A stretch of DNA of 20,931 bases, from the NCBI GenBank assembly GCA_948806215.1, contig CAQIDI010000016.1, forward strand, positions 1 to 20,931, written 5' to 3'. The notes below the pieces were generated by a model that did no database searches, was not told where the DNA came from, and saw nothing but the letters and a program-made list of their open reading frames with translations. Made by a program: the position numbers and the translations under genes. How positions within the stretch are numbered: position 1 is the first letter of the stretch; the number at the start of each line of letters is the position of its first letter. Source of the stretch: an uncultured Eubacteriales bacterium. Lineage in GTDB: Bacteria > Bacillota > Clostridia > Christensenellales > UBA1242. Shown here in pieces: positions 15,303 to 20,931 of the stretch.

Positions 15303-15767
15303 TTAAAATTTTATAACTGGCACAATATGTGCAGCTTTATTTATTTCGATTGTTTTTTGTGTTCCATTAACATCCACAACAAAACTTGTTTCGTTATAAG
15401 AAACCAAGTTTCCGTTAAGGGTTTTATTACCTTCAAATGGCGCAAAAAATTTTATATTAATTTCGTTACCCAAGTTTCGTTTAAAGTCTGATAGTTTTTT
15501 TAATGGCCTATCTAACCCCGGTGAAGAAACATTTAACGAATATGCTGCACCATTGGTTGGGTCAAGTTTATCTAAAGGTTCATCCAAAGCCTTACTAACT
15601 TTTTCGCAATCGTTAATATCAACTCCGCCATCCTTATAAATAACAACTTCTAAAACCATTCCGTAGTGTTCTTTTTTATAAGTTAAATCCACCATTTCGT
15701 AGCCTAAATTATTAAGCACATCTAAAACCAATGGTTCAACTGCCGATAAAACTTTTTTTCCGTTCAT
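15303..15767 (-). CDS. rimP: Ribosome maturation factor RimP
   Basis: Assembly factor for the 30S subunit. The 154 residues fit the family: VEPLVLDVLNNLGYEMVDLT at the start, DINDCEKVSKALDEPLDKLD, the signature SLNVSSPGLDRPLKK, and a C-terminal SH3-like domain. It is the first gene of the nusA operon. TAGGAG (15781-15776) lies 8 bases before the ATG, and the same six bases occur in the upstream arm of the leader hairpin. Confidence 0.94.
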   Translation of the reverse strand: MNGKKVLSAVEPLVLDVLNNLGYEMVDLTYKKEHYGMVLEVVIYKDGGVDINDCEKVSKALDEPLDKLDPTNGAAYSLNVSSPGLDRPLKKLSDFKRNLGNEINIKFFAPFEGNKTLNGNLVSYNETSFVVDVNGTQKTIEINKAAHIVPVIKF

Positions 15768-15786
15768 TTAGTTTTCTCCTAAACAA

Positions 15787-15816
15787 TAGGAGTGGGAATT
15801 TTTATCCCCACTCCTA
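15787..15816 (-). promoter_or_regulatory. Leader hairpin upstream of rimP-nusA (candidate attenuator or translational switch)
   Basis: The transcribed strand has TAGGAGTGGG (15816-15807), a 10-base loop, then CCCACTCCTA (15796-15787): a perfect 10-bp stem. UUGUUU, an imperfect U-tract, follows. The last six bases of the 3' arm (CTCCTA) are also fully complementary to the rimP Shine-Dalgarno sequence TAGGAG (15781-15776) across a 5-base loop, so two exclusive hairpins are possible. It lies about 15-20 bases after the predicted transcription start. No clean terminator T-run follows on either strand. Confidence 0.7.
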
Positions 15817-15837
15817 GCATAATCTATTAGCATTATT

Positions 15838-15866
15838 AGTATAGCACAATAAATTATTTATAACAA
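15838..15866 (-). promoter_or_regulatory. Strong sigma-A promoter of the rimP-nusA-infB operon
   Basis: TTGTTA (15866-15861), a 17-base spacer, TATACT (15843-15838), with TGC in front of the -10 (extended -10). It begins 12 bases after the stop of the PolC-like gene. The predicted start near 15831 gives a leader of about 65 bases that contains the hairpin. Confidence 0.75.
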
Positions 15867-15878
15867 GCATTATATTAA

Positions 15879-17459
15879 TTAATTAAGCATATTATCATAA
15901 GCAATTTTAATAAAAACTTCGGCAGTTGCTGTTGCATCGTTAACTGCTCTGTGAGCACCTTCTAACGAAACATTTAAACTTTTTGCAACTGTTCCTAGTT
16001 TATAATTTTTTAAACCCGGAATTCTTATTCTCGACATATTTAAAGTATCTAATTGTTTATTATCAAACACATATCCTTGCTTAATGCTTTCTAGATACAC
16101 AAATCTAAAGTCGAACGATATGTTATGTGCAACTAAAACGCTGTTTCTTGTGAACTTATAAAAATCTTGCAACACTTGCTTTATGCTAAAACAATTTTTA
16201 ACCATTTCGTTAGTAATGCCTGTTAAATCGGTTATTTCTTTTGGTATTGTTTCTTTAGGCTTTATTAAGCAACTAAAGGTTTCGGTAATTTTTCCATCGT
16301 GCACTTTACAAGCCCCTATTTCTATTATTTCACAAGAAGAAGCATCCAAACCTGTTGTTTCTAAATCGAACACAACAAAATCGTTGTTTTTTAAAACTTC
16401 TAAAGTGTTATTTGCTTGAATATCAAACAAGTTACTTTGCATCATTGAAACATAAGGTTCTGGCTTTATGTAAACATAGTTTTCGTTTTCGAATTTTTGT
16501 TTAACCTGTTCTTCTTTTTTTTCTGGAATATCACAATAAGAAACACCTTTAACTTTTAAACTAAGCCTTTGATTATATTCTTCAACATCACCAAAAGCAA
16601 CCACTTTATCACCATTTTTTAGTTCTTCAAATTTTGCAAGAGTTTCTTTTGTAGGAAAATAAACGCATTGCAATTTTCCATAGCCATCGTTTAGAGTAAA
16701 ATTATAAAATTCTCGTTGTTCAAATTCGCCATTTTGATTTTTTCGTTTGCTTGTAAACGATTTTTTAATTAAAAATTCAACTGTTCCAGCAACAGTTAAT
16801 CCACCTTCTGCACTGGTTATAAATTTTAATTGTGGAACTTTTAAAGTTTCAATTTTGTTTCCAACAAATGGTTTTAAATTTTCAATTTCATAAAACTCAA
16901 TTTTAGGGACACTAAATTCGGAAATAACTTTTTCTTCAAACTGCTTAGCATATTGATTCAACTGAGTTTCTAAATTTTCTTTACCATCAACAACTTTTAA
17001 ATTGCAAACAAAATTTTGAAAATAGTTTCTTTCTAAAAATTCCTTTAACTCTGTTTCAAAGTTTTTATTGTTAAGATAGTTATAAAACACTTCTATTAAA
17101 CTTATTGTAACATCAACTAAATCGTTATTAATAATTATCTCAACATCCGATTTTGAAATGGTGGCATAAATACTGGCATAGTTTTTTTGCATATAATAAG
17201 AAATTAATTCGTAAATTGCACCACCATCTAACAAACTTTTTTTGGTTTTTAAATCCACTTTTAAATTAGGGATGCCAATAAAGTTTTTTATTACATTGCA
17301 CAAATTTTCTCTTAACTCAGGTGTAAAATTAAAGCTGCTTTTATAAACAACTTTAATTTCTATGCTATTTAGTTCTTTATTATAAACAACACTAACAATT
17401 TTTATATCATCATAAATATTGTTAGTGTTTGTTTTAATGTATTCAATTAATTCATCCAT
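15879..17459 (-). CDS. PolC-derived exonuclease lacking PHP and polymerase domains
   Basis: A 526-residue protein at the usual polC position (rseP - X - rimP). Residues 1-200 resemble the PolC N-terminal domains, and about 222-310 form an OB fold (GTVEFLIKKSF, FYNFTLNDGYGKLQCVYF). Residues 358-526 are a DEDDh 3'-5' exonuclease closest in wording to the PolC proofreading domain: VVFDLETTGL (Asp365, Glu367), LVAHNISFDFRF (Asp450), and HRAVNDATA (His503, Asp508). All catalytic residues are intact. In full PolC a PHP segment (HLHTPMSQMDA-like) stands between OB and exonuclease, and the polymerase follows; both are absent. The 30-residue linker contains QSNLF (341-345), which resembles the beta-clamp-binding motif. 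A promoter follows the stop at once, so this is not a recent frameshift. Likely role: clamp-associated DNA repair or proofreading in trans. The ribosome-binding site AAAGAGAT is weak. Confidence 0.85.
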   Translation of the reverse strand: MDELIEYIKTNTNNIYDDIKIVSVVYNKELNSIEIKVVYKSSFNFTPELRENLCNVIKNFIGIPNLKVDLKTKKSLLDGGAIYELISYYMQKNYASIYATISKSDVEIIINNDLVDVTISLIEVFYNYLNNKNFETELKEFLERNYFQNFVCNLKVVDGKENLETQLNQYAKQFEEKVISEFSVPKIEFYEIENLKPFVGNKIETLKVPQLKFITSAEGGLTVAGTVEFLIKKSFTSKRKNQNGEFEQREFYNFTLNDGYGKLQCVYFPTKETLAKFEELKNGDKVVAFGDVEEYNQRLSLKVKGVSYCDIPEKKEEQVKQKFENENYVYIKPEPYVSMMQSNLFDIQANNTLEVLKNNDFVVFDLETTGLDASSCEIIEIGACKVHDGKITETFSCLIKPKETIPKEITDLTGITNEMVKNCFSIKQVLQDFYKFTRNSVLVAHNISFDFRFVYLESIKQGYVFDNKQLDTLNMSRIRIPGLKNYKLGTVAKSLNVSLEGAHRAVNDATATAEVFIKIAYDNMLN

Positions 17460-17474
17460 AAATTATCTCTTTAG

Positions 17475-18533
17475 TTAATAAACAAACAAATGCAACAAAT
17501 CCACCAGTATTACAAATCCGAATAAAACAAATAATCCCACTGTGTGAATTTTATTTTCTAATTCCCTATTAATTGGTTTACGCCTAATCCACTCTATTAA
17601 AACAAAAATCATTTTTGCCCCATCTAAAGCCGGAATTGGCAACAAATTAAACACTGCCAAGTTAACTGCAAATAACGGAATTAATAACAATAAATTCATC
17701 ATACTAACAGCACTAGCATCAGCAATAGCTCCAATGGTTGTTATAGGTCCACCAATATCTTGCAAGCCATATTGTCCTACAACCAACTTACCAAGCGAAG
17801 CAAGGCATTCCCACGCCATTTTAAATGTAAATGGAACACATTGCAAAAAGGATTCTCCAACACTAAGTTTATCGTATTTAGTGTTTATACCAAGCAAATA
17901 TGCTTCTTTTCCATCAATCATTGTTTCGTATTTTTGAACAACAATTTCTTTTGTTTCTCCATTTCTAACAATGGTTAAAGTTATATCGGTTTCATCTTTT
18001 ATATACTGAGTTATGCCGCTAACCCCACCATTAAAAAACGATAGTTCTTTTCCATTAACTTTTCTTATTTGATCCCCAACTTCTAACTGAGAAATGTTAG
18101 GATTGCTTTCGTAATCGATTTTTGTTACGCTAACCATACCATTTCCAATAACAGCTAAAAGAGCAATATTAAATATTATGGCCGATAAAAAATTAAAAAA
18201 AGCGCCAAAAAATAAAACTATTAATCTTTTCCAAGGTGCTTGAGCATTAAAACTTGCACCTTCTTCACTGGTTGTATCCTCGCCTTCAAAAGCGCAGTAT
18301 CCACCAAGTGGAATAAGCCTAATAGAAAAAACTTCGCCATTCTTTTTTGTTTTTGAATATAGTGCTTTACCAAAGCCAACACTAAACTCGTTTATTTTAA
18401 ACTTTAACAATTTCCCTGCTGTGTAGTGTCCAAATTCGTGAATAGTAATCATTAGTAATAACACTAAAATTGCCACCAATATGCTTCCTATTGAATTAAG
18501 TGCACCTGTAATGCTTAATAATAAATTATTCAA
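17475..18533 (-). CDS. rseP: RIP metalloprotease RseP (site-2 protease)
   Basis: Membrane zinc protease that cuts transmembrane anti-sigma factors and other substrates within the bilayer. The 352 residues contain HEFGH (His32, Glu33, His36) in the first membrane segment. A region with FEGEDTTSEEGASFNAQAPW follows, then one PDZ domain (about 130-200), and the second metal motif NLLPIPALDGAKM near the C-terminus, followed by the last segment. The start is TTG at 18531-18533 with AGGAG 5 bases upstream; the next in-frame Met lies just before HEFGH and would delete most of the first membrane segment. dxr, normally between cdsA and rseP, is absent. Confidence 0.93.
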   Translation of the reverse strand: MNNLLLSITGALNSIGSILVAILVLLLMITIHEFGHYTAGKLLKFKINEFSVGFGKALYSKTKKNGEVFSIRLIPLGGYCAFEGEDTTSEEGASFNAQAPWKRLIVLFFGAFFNFLSAIIFNIALLAVIGNGMVSVTKIDYESNPNISQLEVGDQIRKVNGKELSFFNGGVSGITQYIKDETDITLTIVRNGETKEIVVQKYETMIDGKEAYLLGINTKYDKLSVGESFLQCVPFTFKMAWECLASLGKLVVGQYGLQDIGGPITTIGAIADASAVSMMNLLLLIPLFAVNLAVFNLLPIPALDGAKMIFVLIEWIRRKPINRELENKIHTVGLFVLFGFVILVDLLHLFVY

Positions 18534-18560
18534 GTTAACTCCTAAAACATTATTTTAATT

Positions 18561-19496
18561 TTATAAAATTATCAATGCGAAAATTAACACAAAAGCTGCA
18601 TTCCAAATAAGGCCATCTACTCTATCCATAACACCACCGTGACCTGGAAATAATGTGCCATAATCTTTAACATAAGCTCTGCGTTTTAAAGCACTTGCAA
18701 AAATATCTCCAAATTGACTTATGATTGAACCAATTATTCCAATAACTGCAACCATCCAAATTGCCATAACTTCGTTAAAGGCAGCCACAAAACTGCTGTT
18801 TATTGTGAAGAACCAATAAACAATAAAACTTGCAAGCACTCCACCAGCTAGTCCCGCAACAGCACCGCTAATTCGCTTGTTTGGGCTAATTAGTGGGCAA
18901 AGTTTTGGACCTTTAACAGTTGAACCAACTAGCATTGCAAATGTATCGGTAAAAACTGTTACTAAAATTATGGTTAATAACAAGTAATAATCAAACGGAG
19001 AAGTTGCAACAACTTCTTCTGTTACTAAACTATTAATATGATTAACAATAAACAAAGATGCAAATAACAAAGTTGGATAAACCAAAATTACGGCTGTGTT
19101 AATTGCTTTTTTAAATGCATATTTTGCAACACTTTCTTCTATTTGATATTTTGAACGTTCTCTTGATGTTTGCTTTTTTAAACATAATGTTAAAACAAAC
19201 GAAAGCAAAAACATTAATACAATTAAAGAAATTATAATTAACAAATAATATTGCCAAGGTAAATTAAAGTTAATTGCTAAAACAAAGCCAATATATAATA
19301 TTGCTGGAAAGCTACCAACTAAATACACTGTGTTATATTTATGAGCTCTTTCCATTACGCGTGCCACTTCAACAGCACCAATTACAGCTAACGCACCAAA
19401 AGCAATATCAAAAATATATGGTGTTAGCATTCGAGATAAAAATATTAAAATTAATCCTATAACAATATAAGCACTTGTTAATACTCTAGTTTTCAT
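18561..19496 (-). CDS. cdsA: Phosphatidate cytidylyltransferase
   Basis: Makes CDP-diacylglycerol from phosphatidate and CTP in the membrane, for phospholipid synthesis. The 311 residues have about eight hydrophobic segments. The C-terminal family signature is complete: SALKRRAYVKDYGTLFPGHG followed by GVMDRVDG, with the invariant KD, HGG and DRxD. An upstream loop carries KGPKLCPLISPNKRISGAVA. The ATG overlaps the uppS stop by one base; AAGGAGA lies just upstream inside uppS. A hydrophilic insertion (KKQTSRERSKYQIEESVAKY) is seen between segments at about 107-127. Confidence 0.95.
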   Translation of the reverse strand: MKTRVLTSAYIVIGLILIFLSRMLTPYIFDIAFGALAVIGAVEVARVMERAHKYNTVYLVGSFPAILYIGFVLAINFNLPWQYYLLIIISLIVLMFLLSFVLTLCLKKQTSRERSKYQIEESVAKYAFKKAINTAVILVYPTLLFASLFIVNHINSLVTEEVVATSPFDYYLLLTIILVTVFTDTFAMLVGSTVKGPKLCPLISPNKRISGAVAGLAGGVLASFIVYWFFTINSSFVAAFNEVMAIWMVAVIGIIGSIISQFGDIFASALKRRAYVKDYGTLFPGHGGVMDRVDGLIWNAAFVLIFALIIL

Positions 19497-20224
19497 TAGT
19501 TCTCCTTAATTTTTCCAAATCTGCGGTTTCGTTTTCCGTATTCGTTTAATGCTTTAATTAACTCCGACTTATCAAAATCTGGCCAACAAATTTTTGGAAA
19601 ATAAAATTCGGAATACGCGCATTGCCAAAGCATATAGTTTGACAATCGTTGCTCGCCACTCGTTCTAATAATAAAGTCTGGATCAGGTAAATCTGCTGTG
19701 TAAAGAAATTTAGAAAATTCATCTTCGTTTACGGATTTTTTACCACTTTGCATAATATTATTAACCGCTCTAACAATTTCTGCTCTACCACCATAATTAA
19801 TGCACAAATTTAATATAAAAGTTTTTCCGTTTTTTGTTTTTTCAAAACATTTTTCTAACTCTTCAACCAAATCGGCTGGAAATTTTGTATAATCGCCAGA
19901 AGCCACAACCTTAACATCGTAGTTATAAATTTCTTCTAAATCGTTTTTAACAAAATCGCGCACTAAAGAAAATATTGTGTCAATTTCCTCTTTAGGTCTG
20001 TTCCAATTTTCTGTGGAAAAAGCATAAAAGCTAACAACTTTTATTCCCAAATCAAAACAGTTTTTAATTGTTGCTTTTAGTGCAACAACACCTGCTTTGT
20101 GACCGGCAGTTCTCTTAAGTCCCCTGCGTTTTGCCCACCTGCCATTTCCATCCAAAATAATAGCAAGATGTGTTGGCAACACATTAAAATTTTGATTTTT
20201 GCGTTTAAACATTACATACCCCAT
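19496..20224 (-). CDS. uppS: Isoprenyl transferase (undecaprenyl diphosphate synthase)
   Basis: Cis-prenyltransferase that extends farnesyl diphosphate with IPP to undecaprenyl diphosphate, the carrier for peptidoglycan precursors. The 242 residues show HLAIILDGNGRWAKRRGLKR (catalytic Asp25), GHKAGV, FSTENWNRPKEE, LCINYGGRAEIVRA, and RTSGEQRLSNYMLW with the later EFYF. The start is uncertain: the first ATG (20222-20224) has no visible Shine-Dalgarno sequence, and an ATG four codons later (20210-20212) has GGGG 6-7 bases upstream. It lies 34 bases after frr. Confidence 0.95.
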   Translation of the reverse strand: MGYVMFKRKNQNFNVLPTHLAIILDGNGRWAKRRGLKRTAGHKAGVVALKATIKNCFDLGIKVVSFYAFSTENWNRPKEEIDTIFSLVRDFVKNDLEEIYNYDVKVVASGDYTKFPADLVEELEKCFEKTKNGKTFILNLCINYGGRAEIVRAVNNIMQSGKKSVNEDEFSKFLYTADLPDPDFIIRTSGEQRLSNYMLWQCAYSEFYFPKICWPDFDKSELIKALNEYGKRNRRFGKIKEN

Positions 20225-20258
20225 TAAGTAATATAGAATTGGTTATCTTATGTAAAAT

Positions 20259-20825
20259 TTAAATTTCCATTATTTCTTTAGCTTTACTATCGGAAATTTT
20301 ATCAATATTTGCAACAGCTTCGTCTAAAGTTTTTTGAACATCTTTTTCTAATCTATCAAGTTCATCTTCGGTTAGTTCGCTATCTTTTTTCATCTTTTTA
20401 AATTCGTCTAAAACATCCCTACGGCAATTTCTGCAAGCAACTTTTGCATTTTCGGTTAACTTATTAACTTCTTTTACTAGTTCTTTTCTGCGTTCTTCGG
20501 TTAGTGGTGGAAAAACAAGTCTAATAACTTTACCATCATCCGATGGGTTAACACCTAAGTTAGCTGCTTCTATCGCTTTTGATATAGGTTTTACTTGTGA
20601 AATATCCCAAACAGAAATTAATAGCATTCTTGCTTCTGGAACAGAAATATTACTCATTTGGTTTAATGGTGTTTGAGTTCCATAATAATCAACTGTTATT
20701 TTATCAAGAATTTTAGGATTTGCTCTCCCTGCTCTAATAGTTGAAAGTTCGCCCTTAAAAAATTCTATTGCCTTTGAAATACCATCTTCAAATTCTAATA
20801 TTTGCATATCAACTGCTTCTGTCAT
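20259..20825 (-). CDS. frr: Ribosome recycling factor
   Basis: With EF-G, splits post-termination ribosomes. I choose the ATG at 20823-20825 (188 residues, family about 185) because AGGAAGG (20837-20831) lies 5 bases upstream. The longer frame from 20861 adds 12 residues not seen in the family. Diagnostic stretches are FFKGELSTIRAGRANPKILD, VDYYGTQTPLNQMSNISVPE, GVNPSDDGKVIRLVFPPLTE and ERRKELVKEVNKLTENAKVA. In Firmicutes tsf and pyrH usually lie upstream; that region is outside the window. Confidence 0.95.
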   Translation of the reverse strand: MTEAVDMQILEFEDGISKAIEFFKGELSTIRAGRANPKILDKITVDYYGTQTPLNQMSNISVPEARMLLISVWDISQVKPISKAIEAANLGVNPSDDGKVIRLVFPPLTEERRKELVKEVNKLTENAKVACRNCRRDVLDEFKKMKKDSELTEDELDRLEKDVQKTLDEAVANIDKISDSKAKEIMEI

Positions 20826-20872
20826 ATAAACCTTCCTAAAGTTTTTAATTTGTATAAACATATACTTATTAA

Positions 20873-20901
20873 ATTTTACTAAAATTTTTAATTAATAGCA
20901 A
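20873..20901 (-). promoter_or_regulatory. Possible sigma-A promoter upstream of frr
   Basis: TTGCTA (20901-20896), a 17-base spacer, then TAAAAT (20878-20873). The -10 matches 5 of 6 and the -35 matches 4 of 6. The surrounding 106 bases up to the window edge are very AT-rich and hold no recognisable gene, so chance matches are easy. Confidence 0.35.
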
Positions 20902-20931
20902 ACAAAAGCCACAATAATAGCATTTAATTAT

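Noticed and set aside
15787..15816. Reading the rimP leader hairpin as an ordinary terminator of the PolC-like gene
   Set aside because: It lies downstream of a strong promoter, within the predicted rimP leader, and lacks a clean T-run on either strand. I list it as a regulatory hairpin instead.
20826..20861. Longer frr start adding 12 residues
   Set aside because: The extension covers the AGGAAGG site in front of the inner ATG and exceeds the usual family length.
1..20931. CRISPR array, IS element, phage or toxin-antitoxin genes
   Set aside because: No regularly spaced repeats, transposase or phage motifs, or small paired unknown genes were seen; every gene belongs to a recognised core family.

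Overview
The window looks like a chromosomal core region of a low-GC, endospore-forming member of the Firmicutes (Bacillota), most likely a Clostridia lineage. The evidence is strongly AT-rich codon use, a complete eight-gene spoIIIA operon, and Firmicutes-type gene order around frr-uppS-cdsA-rseP and rimP-nusA-ylxR-ylxQ-infB-rbfA. All 25 recognised genes lie on the minus strand, so transcription runs from high to low coordinates. I saw no tRNA, rRNA, CRISPR array, IS element or phage gene, and no gap above 300 bases without a gene.

Layout in transcription order. (1) 20825-15879: frr (ribosome recycling), uppS and cdsA (lipid carrier and phospholipid precursors), rseP (site-2 protease), then a 526-residue PolC-derived protein. 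This last protein keeps the PolC N-terminal region, OB fold and DEDDh proofreading exonuclease, but has no PHP or polymerase domain. (2) 15866-7987: a strong extended -10 promoter and a leader with a 10-bp hairpin precede rimP-nusA-ylxR-ylxQ-infB-rbfA-nrnA-truB and an endonuclease IV-like TIM-barrel gene, closed by an intrinsic terminator. These genes cover ribosome maturation, transcription elongation and termination, translation initiation, nanoRNA decay and tRNA modification. (3) 7930-3093: spoIIIAA to spoIIIAH, the mother-cell half of the channel that links mother cell and forespore. (4) 3092-2621: an Asp23/YloU gene with its own promoter and terminator. (5) 2578-1: promoter, nusB, xseA, xseB and the 5' part of proS, which runs off the left edge.

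Points that stand out. The PolC-like gene sits at the usual polC position (rseP - X - rimP) but is a clean, promoter-bounded exonuclease with intact catalytic residues and a possible beta-clamp-binding pentapeptide where the PHP domain would be. The leader upstream of rimP can form two mutually exclusive hairpins, one hiding the rimP Shine-Dalgarno sequence, and it resembles a site for NusA-dependent attenuation. Isoprenoid genes that usually sit in these neighbourhoods (dxr between cdsA and rseP; ispA and dxs after xseB) are absent from both places, although uppS is present. Four genes (rseP, ylxQ, infB, spoIIIAC) start with TTG.
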